A DNA stretch of 64,000 bases from an uncultured Alphaproteobacteria bacterium. Its GTDB lineage: Bacteria; Pseudomonadota; Alphaproteobacteria; Micropepsales; Micropepsaceae. Position 1 is the stretch's first letter. Every line of letters begins with the position of its first letter. The notes below the pieces were generated by a model that was not told where the DNA came from, searched no databases, and saw only the letters and a program-made list of their open reading frames with translations. This document shows, in pieces, positions 36,356 to 45,406 of this stretch. The translations under genes and the position numbers were made by a program. The DNA is taken from the NCBI GenBank assembly GCA_903897605.1, contig CAIUCH010000001.1, positions 1-64,000 on the forward strand, given 5' to 3'.

Positions 36356-36452
36356 TGCTGGCCCCGGAGGCTTAAAATCGCCCTATTCGCAGGCCACGAT
36401 CGGACTCGGGGATGCATGCGGGGGATGCTCGCATGTGGGCAAAGAAAAAGAG

Positions 36453-37223
36453 ATGAACGCGCGCGCGATTTCCATCCTGCTTGGCCTGACGCTTCTTGGT
36501 GCAAGCGGCGCGGCGGCGCAGGAGCCATCCGATCCCATGGCGGCGCGCCTGTCGGCCGAGCGGGTCAGCGATGTCGCCGCGGGCGATTACAGTGCGGCCG
36601 ATGACGTCAATTTCACCATCCTGCCTTATGGCGACAAATATCTGTTGCGTTTCGACAATAGCCCCGAGAATTTCGTCCTTTACAGCGACCGGGTCGCACT
36701 GGGCGGGCGGGAGCTCAAATACGACACGGGGGTGCTGGCGCTGAAAATCTCCGTCTGGGGCGGGGTCACGCTTTATACCCAGGAAGCGCCCGGCGGACTG
36801 CCCGCCACGCGCCTGGGCGACGCCTCGGCTCCGCCGCGGCTGGTGGTCTCCGCAACCAGCCTCAATACGGCGCTGGCGGATGAAGAAAGCCACATCGCCT
36901 ATGCCCAGCGACTGAAGCTGCATTTTTCCGCCGATGCGGCAATCCTCAAGGACAATGACGATGTACGGGCCAACGCCTTCGATACCCTGGTCAACAGCGC
37001 GACGGGGATCGAACGGGTGATGGCGACGCCGGCCGGCCGCGCCGCCTTCACCCACCGCTTCGACGCCGTGCGCATTGTCGAGGGCGACAAGCCCACCATC
37101 GCCATTTCCGGCCATACCCTGCTGGTGAGTTTTGTCCCCGGCGCCGGGACCGCGGGCCGGGCCTCGTCCCGCTCCATCGCCTTCGCGCTGGTCAAGATGC
37201 TGGCCCTCCCCGGATCGGGGTAA
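36453..37223 (+). CDS. Secreted protein, possibly DUF4908 family
   Basis: A 256-aa exported protein. The signal peptide is MNARAISILLGLTLLGASG, with cleavage near AAAQ. The mature N-terminal part contains YLLRFDNSPENFVLYSDR and ISVWGGVTLYT, similar to what I remember of DUF4908 proteins of Caulobacterales; this match is from memory and uncertain. The C-terminal half resembles a periplasmic alpha/beta domain (LLVSFVPGAGTAGRASSRSI). The ATG at 36453 gives a clean signal peptide; an upstream GTG at 36435 adds only a charged leader. It is divergent from acnA and stands alone. Confidence 0.7.
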   Translation: MNARAISILLGLTLLGASGAAAQEPSDPMAARLSAERVSDVAAGDYSAADDVNFTILPYGDKYLLRFDNSPENFVLYSDRVALGGRELKYDTGVLALKISVWGGVTLYTQEAPGGLPATRLGDASAPPRLVVSATSLNTALADEESHIAYAQRLKLHFSADAAILKDNDDVRANAFDTLVNSATGIERVMATPAGRAAFTHRFDAVRIVEGDKPTIAISGHTLLVSFVPGAGTAGRASSRSIAFALVKMLALPGSG

Positions 37224-37269
37224 AGGGCCTGTCATGGAACCGACAAGGCGAATCAGGTAATTTCCACCG

Positions 37270-37284
37270 TTAAGGCCTTGTTAA
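37270..37284. promoter_or_regulatory. CtrA box, perfect consensus
   Basis: TTAA (37270-37273), seven bases, TTAACC (37281-37286) matches the CtrA consensus TTAA-N7-TTAAC exactly. It lies 36 bases upstream of the GTG of the next membrane-protein gene, where a CtrA site would overlap the -35 region or block it. Confidence 0.6.
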
Positions 37285-37320
37285 CCGGCTCCGTCGAGCT
37301 TGTGACAGGCTTTTGAACGC

Positions 37321-37983
37321 GTGCGGGGCAGCGTGGTACTTACCGAGGACAATGGCGCCGTTCGGGCGACACGGCCTTTGCCGGTCCTGCCGATTTCCGC
37401 GCTCGACCAACTTGCCCGCGTCCATGTCGAAACCAGCCAGGCGAGCCGGCTGTTCCTGTTCCTGCGCAGTTCCGTTCATGTCGCGGCCGTCTTCTTGCTG
37501 ATGGGCAGCTGTGTGCTCCTGCTGGGCGGCGGCGCAACCATTGGGCGCAATTTCTCCTGGGCCGCGCTGGTCCTGATCGGCGTGACGGCTCTGATCCATT
37601 CCTATATCCGCACCAACGCCGCCGCCTTCGATCGCGCCCCCGCTTCGCAATCGGCCCGCAAGTTGCGCATGATCCTTTTCTATATGGGCTTTGCGTGGGG
37701 CGCTGGCGCTTTTCTGGCCATGCCACCCGATCTTCCCGTCTTGGCGGCCCTGTTGTTCGCGCTGCTGCCCACTTTGTTGCTGGCGTTTTTGTTGAACGAC
37801 ACAGGCGGCTTGGCCGCTTTCCTGGCGCCTTGCGGCGCGCTGACCATCGCGGCGGCTTTCCTTTTATCCTGGCCGCACGCCGCGCTGGATGCGATTGTGA
37901 TCCTGTTGTTGCAATGGGGCCTTTTCGCCGGCATGGCAATGCGCCGGCGCGTACCCCTTCCCGCGGGTCTCGCCTTGCGCTGA
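37321..37983 (+). CDS. Hypothetical six-segment membrane protein
   Basis: A 220-aa protein with a cytosolic N-terminus of about 45 residues followed by about six hydrophobic segments in three pairs (VHVAAVFLLMGSCVLLLGGG, WAALVLIGVTALIHSYI, MILFYMGFAWGAGAFLAM, AALLFALLPTLLLAFLL and two more). The layout resembles the membrane sensor part of DivJ-like or GGDEF proteins, but no enzymatic domain follows; it ends at RRRVPLPAGLALR. The start is GTG at 37321 (another GTG lies four codons downstream). A perfect CtrA box lies 36 bases upstream, so cell-cycle control is likely. The function is unknown. Confidence 0.7.
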   Translation: MRGSVVLTEDNGAVRATRPLPVLPISALDQLARVHVETSQASRLFLFLRSSVHVAAVFLLMGSCVLLLGGGATIGRNFSWAALVLIGVTALIHSYIRTNAAAFDRAPASQSARKLRMILFYMGFAWGAGAFLAMPPDLPVLAALLFALLPTLLLAFLLNDTGGLAAFLAPCGALTIAAAFLLSWPHAALDAIVILLLQWGLFAGMAMRRRVPLPAGLALR

Positions 37984-38056
37984 ATTCATGCGGGCGGCGA
38001 ATGTCGCAGAAGCATAATCGGGGCGGAATACCCTGCCCCCACACGCGAGAGCTCTC

Positions 38057-41000
38057 ATGGCATCCAACAAACTGATTCTTCCAGAAGACAGCGCCGCGCA
38101 GGCCCGGCTGGATGAAGCGCGCGCGCTTCTGAAAAATGACGAAGAGCGCAATTTCTTCGACGCCCTGTTCGGGCTCGCCGCCAGCGAAGATATCGGCCGC
38201 GGCACGGCCGAGGGACTGGCGGCGCTGGCGCGCATGGCGTGGCAGGAAGCGCGCAAGCACAAGGCGGGCGATATTCAGATCGCGTTGCTTCAAGGCAGCG
38301 AAACCCAGGACCCCGAAACCGTTATGGTCGCGGTCAATGACGACCGGCCGTTCCTGTTCGACTCCGCGCTGGCGGCGGCGATTGCGGCAGGCGCGCGCAT
38401 CCGCGCCGCCTTCCACCCTCTTCTCGACGTCGCCGGAAAACCGACCAGTGTGATCGTCCTGGTCATGGATGCGATGTTGGGCGAGCCCGCCATCGCCGCG
38501 CTGACCGAAAATTTGAATACCAGCTTCATCCAGGGCCGCGACGCGGTGCGTGACTGGAAAGCCATGCTGGCCCGTCTGAAGGACGTCCGCAACGGCCTGG
38601 CGTCGCATCCGCCCAAAGGCACCGACATTGAGGAAGACTTGGCTTTCCTCGATTGGCTGGCGGACAATTACTTCACTTTCCTGGGCGCGCGCGATTACGC
38701 GCTGACGGCGGACGGTTCGAATGGCCGTCTTGATCCGATACCCGGCAGCGGGCTGGGCGCGCTTTGCGATGAAGAAGCGCGCGTTATCCGCCAAAGCGCG
38801 GAACGGCCCGCGCTCACGCGTGCCGTACGCGCCTATTTGGACCAACCCGAATCGCTGATCGTCACCAAGTCGAATGCGCGCAGCCTGGTGCATCGCCGGG
38901 CCCATATGGATTATGTCGGCGTCAAGACCTTCGATGCCGAAGGCCGCTTCAGCGGCGAGCGCCGCTTCGTCGGCCTCTTTACGTCCAGCGCCTATAATCT
39001 TTCCGCCCGCGAGATTCCGTTGCTGCGCCGCAAATGCGCCACCGTGATGGAACGGGCGGGATTTGCGCCGGCCAGCCATGACGGCAAGGCGCTGGCCCAT
39101 ATCCTGGACACGTTTCCCCGCGACGAGCTGTTTCAGATTTCCGAAGACGAATTGTTCGACACCGCGATGGGAATCCTGCGGTTGGGTGGACGGCCTCAGG
39201 TCAAACTATTCTTGCGCTTCGACCGTTTCGACCGGTTTGTCTCCGCGCTGGTCTTCGCGCCCCGCGATCACGTCAATGGCGAATTGCGGGCGAAGATTCA
39301 CGCCATTCTCGCCAAGGCCCTGGACGGGCGCATGTCGGCTTCCATTCCCGCCATCGACGAGAACGCCCTGGTGCGCATCCATTACATTATCGGCCGCAAT
39401 CAGGGCCCGCGCCCGGTGGTCGATATCCGCGCCCTGGAACACCAGATCGCCGATGCGATCCGGACCTGGGACGATGCTTTCCTGGAAGCCATGTCCGCGC
39501 GCCATGGCCGCGCCGAGGGCCTGCGCCGTGTGACCGCCCGCGCTGTCCAGTTCTCTCCGGGATATCGCGGCGCCTTCCCGGCCCACGACGCGGCGGCGGA
39601 TCTCGACATATTGGAAAGTCTGGCGGCGCGCGACGATGGTCTGAAGGTGGAGGCGCGCGCCTATCGCAAACCCAATGACGCCCATAGCGCGCTGCGCTTG
39701 AAACTGTACGTGCTGGGCGAGGTATTGCCTTTATCCGTTTCGTTGCCGGTGTTCGAGAATCTGGGTTTGAAAGTCATCGCGGAAGACGCTTTCCCCGTCC
39801 GCTTCAAGCGCGACGATGGCTGGACCGCGGAAGGCGCCATTCTCGACTTCCAAATGGAACGGTCCGATGGCGAGGCCGCGAGCCTGGACGATATTCGCGA
39901 GCCCCTGCAGGACGTGTTTCATGCCGTGCTCGGCGGACGGGCGGAGAGCGATGGCTTCAATCGGCTGGTGATCGGCGCGGGGCTCAACTGGCGCAATGTG
40001 GTGATCATCCGGATGGTGGCGAAATTCCTACGCCAGGCCGCCTTTCCTTTCAGCCAGGACTATATGGAGCAGGCACTGGTCCGCAATCCGGAAATCGCCG
40101 CACTGCTCACACAATTGTTTCACGCCCGGCTCGATCCCAAGAATCATTCCGAAACGGAGGCGAAACGGCTTTCCGACGGCATCGAAGCGGCGCTGGCCGA
40201 TGTCCCTAGCCTGGATGACGACCGCATCATCCGCCGTTTCCGCAATGTGATCGCCAATGTCCTGCGCACCAATTATTATCAGGCCGAGGCCGTCACCGTC
40301 GCGGTCAAGCTGGATTCCGCCAAGCTCGACGATCTGCCGGCGCCAAGGCCGTGGCGTGAAATCTTCGTCTATTCGCCGCAAATGGAAGGCGTGCATCTGC
40401 GCTTCGGCAAGGTGGCGCGCGGCGGCATCCGCTGGTCCGACCGGCGGGAAGATTTCCGCACCGAAATTCTGGGCCTGGTAAAGGCGCAGCAAGTGAAGAA
40501 CGCGGTGATCGTGCCGGTCGGCGCCAAGGGCGGTTTCTTTCCCAAGACCATGCCCGCCAATCCCACCCGCGACCAGTTCATGAACACCGGCGTCGCGGCC
40601 TACAAGATGCTGATCAACGCGCTGCTCGACATCACCGACAATCTCAAATCGGATGGCGCGGTGGTGCCACCGCCGGACGTGGTGCGCCATGACGGCGACG
40701 ATCCCTATCTCGTCGTCGCCGCCGACAAGGGCACCGCCACCTTCTCCGACATCGCCAACGGCATCGCCGAAGGCCGCGGCTTCTGGCTGGGCGACGCCTT
40801 CGCCTCGGGCGGCAGCCATGGCTATGACCATAAGAAAATGGGCATCACCGCGCGCGGCGCTTGGGAAGCGGTCAAGCGCCATTTCCGCGAAATGGGACGC
40901 GACATCCAGAAAGAGGATTTCACCGTCATCGGTGTCGGCGACATGTCGGGCGATGTCTTCGGCAATGGCATGCTGTTGTCCAGGCACATCCGGCTGGCGG

Positions 41001-42826
41001 CGGCGTTCGATCACCGCCACATCTTCCTGGACCCCAATGGAGACGTCGCCAAAAGCTTTGCCGAGCGTCAGCGCCTGTTCGATCTTCCCCGCTCCAGCTG
41101 GGACGATTACAGCCGGGATGTGCTGGGCGCCGGTGGCGGCATCTTTGCCCGTTCCTTGAAGGAAATCGCGCTGACGCCAGAAGTACAAGCGCTGATCGGG
41201 ACCAAGGACGCCAAGCTTTCGCCCCAGGCGCTGATCAAGGCGCTGTTGAAAGCGAAAGCCGATCTGCTCTGGTTCGGCGGCATCGGCACCTATCTCAAAT
41301 CGGCCGCGCAATCCAATCTGGACGCCGGAGATCGCGCCAACGACGCCTTGCGCGTCAATGGCAACGACGTCGGCGCCAAAGTGATCGGCGAAGGCGCCAA
41401 TCTGGGCGTCACCCAGCTGGGCCGCATCGAATATGCCAGGAGCGGCGGTCGCATCGACACCGACGCGGTGGACAATTCCGCCGGCGTCGACACATCGGAT
41501 CACGAAGTGAATCTGAAGATCCTGCTCAGCGGTCCCTATCGCCGCGGCGAGATCGATTCCCAGAAACGCGACGCCGTGCTGGCGGACATGACGGATGATG
41601 TCGCCAGCTTGGTGCTGGCCGACAATTACGATCAGACCCTGGCCTTGTCGGTCGCCGAAGCCGCCGCCACCCGCGACATCGATGCCGGTGCGCGTTTCAT
41701 CCGCGCCCTGGAAGCCAAGGGCAAGCTGGACCGCGCGGTCGAATTCCTGCCCAGCGACGCCGACATTCAAAAGCTCGGCAACGACAAGAAAGGATTCTCG
41801 CGGCCCGAACTGGCCGTCCTGATGGCCTATGCCAAACTCGATCTGGACGCGGAAATCCTGGACAGCGCCCTGCCGGACGATGCCGCCTTCACATCCACTC
41901 TGGCGGCCTATTTCCCGCAGCGGGCGGCCAAGACTTTCGCGGCCGAGTTGCCGCAGCATCGCCTCAAGCGCGAAATCATTTCCACCACCATCGCCAACCG
42001 CCTGGTCAATCTGGCGGGACCGGTCTTTGTCGCCCGCATGAAGGAAATGTCGGGCGCCAGCGGCGCGGAAGTGGCGCGCGCTTTCGCGGTGGCGGAAGGC
42101 TCGTTCGGATTGGAAGCGCTGAAGACCCGCATCGATGCCCTGGACGGCAAGGTCGATGCCCAATTCCAGATTCGGCTTTACACTGAAATCGCGGAGATCT
42201 TGCGCCGCTTGGGCCTGTGGTTCCTCACCCATGTTGCGGCCAAGGACGATCTGGCGGGAACCATCACGTTATACCGTGGCGGCGTGGAAGCATTGCGCGT
42301 GGGGCACAAGGAGCTGATCTCGGCGGAACAGGCCCAGGAAGCGGAAGCGCGGATCGCCCGCTTTGCCGCGCCGGGTGTGCCTGACGATCTGGCGCGCGAT
42401 ATCGGTCTGCTGCCACTGATGGGCGTGGCGCCGGAGATCGCGCAGCTGGCGCGCACCACCGGCCATGGCATGGCGCCGGTGGCGGCGCTTTATTTCGGCG
42501 TCGGCGCGCGGCTGGGGCTGGACCGCATCCGCTTGCTGGCGGCGCGCATCACCGCCTCCGAACATTGGGACCGGCTCGCCATCCGCCGGCTGGTGGACGA
42601 CCTTTTCGCCGCCCAGCGCGCCTTGTCGCAAGCGCTGCTAGCCAAATTGCCAGGCACGGCGACCGCCGATCAGGCGCGCCAGGCGCTGGAGGATTGGGCT
42701 GCCTCCCATGCCGAAGCCCTGGAACGCACCCGCGGCTTCTTGGGGGCGCTGGAAACCACCGGCGAACTTTCCATCGCCAAGCTCACCCTCGCAAACAGTC
42801 AGATACATAAACTGGCTGATATTTAA
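38057..42826 (+). CDS. NAD-specific glutamate dehydrogenase, large (about 180 kDa) type
   Basis: A 1589-aa catabolic enzyme that oxidises glutamate to 2-oxoglutarate and ammonia. The N-terminal half is the long regulatory region (ACT-like segments) of the family. The catalytic core lies at about residues 780-1150, with GGIRWSDRREDFRTEI, the lysine-bearing VGAKGGFFPK, and the nucleotide-binding GVGDMSGDVFGNGML. A C-terminal helical region ends the protein. Length fits the 1,600-residue bacterial class. The palindrome GAGAGCTCTC at 38047-38056 directly precedes the ATG and includes the ribosome site. Its product feeds the SucAB complex encoded further on. Confidence 0.96.
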   Translation: MASNKLILPEDSAAQARLDEARALLKNDEERNFFDALFGLAASEDIGRGTAEGLAALARMAWQEARKHKAGDIQIALLQGSETQDPETVMVAVNDDRPFLFDSALAAAIAAGARIRAAFHPLLDVAGKPTSVIVLVMDAMLGEPAIAALTENLNTSFIQGRDAVRDWKAMLARLKDVRNGLASHPPKGTDIEEDLAFLDWLADNYFTFLGARDYALTADGSNGRLDPIPGSGLGALCDEEARVIRQSAERPALTRAVRAYLDQPESLIVTKSNARSLVHRRAHMDYVGVKTFDAEGRFSGERRFVGLFTSSAYNLSAREIPLLRRKCATVMERAGFAPASHDGKALAHILDTFPRDELFQISEDELFDTAMGILRLGGRPQVKLFLRFDRFDRFVSALVFAPRDHVNGELRAKIHAILAKALDGRMSASIPAIDENALVRIHYIIGRNQGPRPVVDIRALEHQIADAIRTWDDAFLEAMSARHGRAEGLRRVTARAVQFSPGYRGAFPAHDAAADLDILESLAARDDGLKVEARAYRKPNDAHSALRLKLYVLGEVLPLSVSLPVFENLGLKVIAEDAFPVRFKRDDGWTAEGAILDFQMERSDGEAASLDDIREPLQDVFHAVLGGRAESDGFNRLVIGAGLNWRNVVIIRMVAKFLRQAAFPFSQDYMEQALVRNPEIAALLTQLFHARLDPKNHSETEAKRLSDGIEAALADVPSLDDDRIIRRFRNVIANVLRTNYYQAEAVTVAVKLDSAKLDDLPAPRPWREIFVYSPQMEGVHLRFGKVARGGIRWSDRREDFRTEILGLVKAQQVKNAVIVPVGAKGGFFPKTMPANPTRDQFMNTGVAAYKMLINALLDITDNLKSDGAVVPPPDVVRHDGDDPYLVVAADKGTATFSDIANGIAEGRGFWLGDAFASGGSHGYDHKKMGITARGAWEAVKRHFREMGRDIQKEDFTVIGVGDMSGDVFGNGMLLSRHIRLAAAFDHRHIFLDPNGDVAKSFAERQRLFDLPRSSWDDYSRDVLGAGGGIFARSLKEIALTPEVQALIGTKDAKLSPQALIKALLKAKADLLWFGGIGTYLKSAAQSNLDAGDRANDALRVNGNDVGAKVIGEGANLGVTQLGRIEYARSGGRIDTDAVDNSAGVDTSDHEVNLKILLSGPYRRGEIDSQKRDAVLADMTDDVASLVLADNYDQTLALSVAEAAATRDIDAGARFIRALEAKGKLDRAVEFLPSDADIQKLGNDKKGFSRPELAVLMAYAKLDLDAEILDSALPDDAAFTSTLAAYFPQRAAKTFAAELPQHRLKREIISTTIANRLVNLAGPVFVARMKEMSGASGAEVARAFAVAEGSFGLEALKTRIDALDGKVDAQFQIRLYTEIAEILRRLGLWFLTHVAAKDDLAGTITLYRGGVEALRVGHKELISAEQAQEAEARIARFAAPGVPDDLARDIGLLPLMGVAPEIAQLARTTGHGMAPVAALYFGVGARLGLDRIRLLAARITASEHWDRLAIRRLVDDLFAAQRALSQALLAKLPGTATADQARQALEDWAASHAEALERTRGFLGALETTGELSIAKLTLANSQIHKLADI

Positions 42827-42828
42827 GG

Positions 42829-42974
42829 CCCCCATCTGTCTGCCACGCGGGCAGTGAGGACGAGTAGCAAAAGCTCCAGTGGAGCTTTTGCCGTCCGAAC
42901 GCTAGCAGACGTTCGGTACGCCGCCGCTACCGAACTCCCCCGCCAATGGCTTCGCCATGCGGGGGAAGAAAGCC
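42829..42974 (+). repeat. Structured intergenic repeat, family A, copy 2 with a swapped hairpin
   Basis: Same element as copy 1, but the inner GCCCGC arm is replaced by a 51-base segment (42853-42903). This segment carries its own perfect hairpin, GCAAAAGCTCC (42867-42877) with GGAGCTTTTGC (42881-42891), and ends CGAACGCT, which adds an inverted repeat with the following CGTTCG. It lies between convergent genes. Confidence 0.82.
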
Positions 42975-43077
42975 GGCGCCGAGACAATCCAGCGTTCGCT
43001 GAAACTTGGTCGAGATCATCTTTCCCTGCGCGCGCGAAGCGTGCCGGCGGCGAGGTAATCATGGCTGGAGGAGTAAA

Positions 43078-43698
43078 CTAGCGAACGAGATTGAGTCTCG
43101 CGGTCGGTTCGGCGCTCTGGGCTCTTTCCTGGCCGACGAATTCGATGCCCAGGCCATGCTCGTGATGGCGGGCGATACGGCCGGCCATCTGTGCGATCAG
43201 CACAAACTCACCGATGGCCGGACGAACATCGGTCTTGAGCGAAACGCCGCTGGCGGAAATATCCATCACTTCGCAATGCACGATCTGGCCGTCGGCGCGG
43301 GTGAATTTGGCGAAACCCTTGTGGGTGGTGCGCTCGTGACGGCGCAGTACCGTCTCGTCGACTATGTCCTTGTTGAGAAAAAGCGTAAGCTGTTCGGCGG
43401 TGCGTTCGCGCTTCAAGGCGGTGCAGGAGAAATGCACGCCGAAATTGGCTTCGTCGAGCCGGATCACCTGACCCTCGAAACGGCCAAAGCCATCGACATA
43501 CAGAACCACTTGAGTGCCGGGCTCGGGTGACAGCTCGCAGACGATCGTGGCTCCGCCGGGAGATAGATCGCAGACTTGGCAACGCGCTTCCTTGCTATCA
43601 CCGGGCGTAAAGAGGCGGCCGGGCAGCCCGACGCGCACGCGCTTGAAGCGCCGGCGTTCGGCGCGGGCCTTGGTTATTGCAAGCTCGCTGTCTGTCAT
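43078..43698 (-). CDS. Protein with two PilZ domains (c-di-GMP receptor)
   Basis: A 206-aa cytosolic protein. The first PilZ domain has the c-di-GMP signature RRFKR (residues about 16-20) and DLSPGG (about 44-49). The second begins near residue 115 with RRHERTTH and contains DISASG, so its Arg motif is weaker and it may not bind nucleotide. Such proteins relay c-di-GMP levels to motility, polysaccharide or cell-cycle outputs. It stands alone, between family A repeat copy 2 and the divergent OmpA-like gene. A GGDEF-EAL protein 11 kb away may set the local ligand level, which is speculative. Confidence 0.9.
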   Translation of the reverse strand: MTDSELAITKARAERRRFKRVRVGLPGRLFTPGDSKEARCQVCDLSPGGATIVCELSPEPGTQVVLYVDGFGRFEGQVIRLDEANFGVHFSCTALKRERTAEQLTLFLNKDIVDETVLRRHERTTHKGFAKFTRADGQIVHCEVMDISASGVSLKTDVRPAIGEFVLIAQMAGRIARHHEHGLGIEFVGQERAQSAEPTARLNLVR

Positions 43699-43910
43699 TA
43701 CCGGCGCCAGCCCATGGAGGACGGATTCCTCGATTCGCGATGCCCGCCCAGTTTTACGGCCTTGAGGTCAATAGATGGTTACCAAATGTCCATTTCGGCA
43801 ACGAATAAGACGGTTTCGGCCCCCGGACCGTCTTAACGGCGCGCACGGAGCGCGCTATATGTCCCAATATGACGTCGTGGCCGGCGAGCCCGGTTTTGGG
43901 GGAGTGTCCA

Positions 43911-44855
43911 ATGCGCCTTTTGATCCGTTTCAGCGGCCCACGCCGTCTCGTCTCTCTATCCCTGCTCTGCGCCAGCCTCGCCCTGGCCGGCTGCATGAGC
44001 GACGAAGATCTGACCGCTTCTGGCTCGCCTTTCAGCCAGGCGCTGTTCACGGACTATACCGACCTTGCCAGCCAGGCGGCGGCGGCTCCGGCGCCGCAGG
44101 CCGTGGACAATGGCGGTAGCGGCTTTTTCGGCGATTTGCTGGGCGTGTTCGACAGCAGTCCCGACAACCCCGCTGACGCCGTCGCCAGTGCCTTGCGCGC
44201 CAAGGCCAACCGCGCCGCCGCCGGCGAAGAACCGGGCCCCGAAGCCGCGCCCGGCGATGCGGTGTCGCAAGGGTTGCGTGCCCGCCTGGTGCGCGCCATC
44301 GCGCAAGGCAAGGGTCAATTTCCCGAACAGGCCGCCCGTGCCCAGGCCGATTTCGATTGCTGGGTCCTCGACCGCGGCGCCGTCAATCTTGCCAATGAAG
44401 GCCAGGCCTGCCGCACGGCTTTGAACACGTCCCTGGTGGCACTGGAAAATGGAGCCCGTCCGGCTCCGCCGCCGCTGCGGCCCGTCCCGGTAGCGGCAGC
44501 CCCTGTCGCGGCAGCGCCCGCGCCTGCCGATTACACCGCGTATTTCGATCTCGATTCCTGGACCCTCACGGCTGAGGATCTGGCAGTGATCACCAATGTG
44601 ATCGACACCGCCCGCGCCGGCGGCCAGGCGCACATCACCGTCGTTGGTCACACGGATACGTCGGGATCCGCTGCCTTCAACAAGCGCCTGTCGGTCAAGC
44701 GTGCGAATGTCGTGGTCGAAGCACTGGTGGATATGGGCGCCCGCCGCGCCGCGATCCAGGCATCCGGCGTCGGCGAAACCGATCTGGCGGTGCAAACCGC
44801 AGACGGTGTGAAAGAAGCCAAGAACCGTCGAACAGTTATAGGGCTTCAGCCTTAG
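43911..44855 (+). CDS. OmpA-family outer-membrane lipoprotein
   Basis: A 314-aa lipoprotein with a lipobox at LALAGC, lipidation on Cys28. Residues 30-200 are a low-complexity Ala/Pro region with a small conserved part containing two cysteines (ADFDCWVLDRG, GQACRTAL). The C-terminal OmpA/Pal peptidoglycan-binding domain starts near residue 205 (YTAYFDLDSWTL) and has the family motif GHTDTSGS...NKRLSVKRA and the Arg of NRRTVI. The ATG at 43911 has a GGGGGAG ribosome site; an upstream in-frame ATG at 43869 would place extra residues before the signal. It tethers the outer membrane to peptidoglycan. Family A repeat copy 3 follows. Confidence 0.92.
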   Translation: MRLLIRFSGPRRLVSLSLLCASLALAGCMSDEDLTASGSPFSQALFTDYTDLASQAAAAPAPQAVDNGGSGFFGDLLGVFDSSPDNPADAVASALRAKANRAAAGEEPGPEAAPGDAVSQGLRARLVRAIAQGKGQFPEQAARAQADFDCWVLDRGAVNLANEGQACRTALNTSLVALENGARPAPPPLRPVPVAAAPVAAAPAPADYTAYFDLDSWTLTAEDLAVITNVIDTARAGGQAHITVVGHTDTSGSAAFNKRLSVKRANVVVEALVDMGARRAAIQASGVGETDLAVQTADGVKEAKNRRTVIGLQP

Positions 44856-44869
44856 CGCGTCTTGGTCCC

Positions 44870-44973
44870 GGCTTTCTTCCCCCGCAAGGCGAAGCCATTG
44901 GCGGGGGAGTTCGGTAGCGGCAGCGTGTCGAACGTCTGCTAGCGGGCTTGCCCGCGTGGCGGACAGATGGGGG
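44870..44973 (-). repeat. Structured intergenic repeat, family A, copy 3
   Basis: A 104-base inverted copy of the family A element. The variable hairpin is GCGGGC-AA-GCCCGC and the last hairpin has CTTCGCCTT in place of CTTCGCCAT. It lies between two genes on the plus strand. Confidence 0.82.
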
Positions 44974-45008
44974 TTACTAAAACCATCAAACCGCCTAAGC
45001 TGTGCGTC

Positions 45009-45380
45009 ATGAACTCGATGATCCATTTGCGCGCATTTTCCGTCGCCGCCGTGATGGCAGCGCTTATTGTGACGACCGCTTCCGCCCAAACTGGCAAGAA
45101 TTACGACGTCAAAACCATGAATTTCGATTTATGGTGCCAGGAGCAGGCGCATTTGCCCGTGGCGCGCTGCGACAAGCGCACGCCGGAGGATGAGAAGACA
45201 TTCGAGAATTATCGCGCCCAGATCGAACGTTATGAAGTGCCGTATCTGCAGCAGCAGCAGCACGATCTCACCATCAATCGCGACATCATGCACAATGATC
45301 CGATTGACAATCCGGTGACCCAGAATTCCCAGCAGCAGACTCAGGATCCCAACCGGCAGCCGCAATCGGCTCAGCCCTGA
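45009..45380 (+). CDS. Small secreted protein, Gln-rich tail
   Basis: A 123-aa exported protein of unknown function. The signal peptide spans residues 1-28 (HLRAFSVAAVMAALIVTTAS, cleavage near ASAQ). The mature part has a conserved-looking core, FDLWCQEQAHLPVARCDKR, with two cysteines that may form a disulfide, then a helix (FENYRAQIERYEVPYL). The tail is rich in Gln and Asn (QQQTQDPNRQPQ) and probably disordered. The ATG at 45009 gives the best signal peptide. It follows family A repeat copy 3 and converges with the PAS_5 gene. Confidence 0.75.
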   Translation: MNSMIHLRAFSVAAVMAALIVTTASAQTGKNYDVKTMNFDLWCQEQAHLPVARCDKRTPEDEKTFENYRAQIERYEVPYLQQQQHDLTINRDIMHNDPIDNPVTQNSQQQTQDPNRQPQSAQP

Positions 45381-45406
45381 TCGCGGCGTCGGGAAATTCG
45401 GTTGAG

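Noticed and set aside
40028-42232. 734-codon minus-strand frame inside glutamate dehydrogenase.
   Set aside because: It has shadow composition (His/Arg/Gly/Gln-rich), no recognisable domain and lies entirely within a well-supported gene.
43006-43530. Plus-strand frame over the PilZ gene.
   Set aside because: The minus-strand frame has two clear PilZ domains; the plus frame has no recognisable feature.
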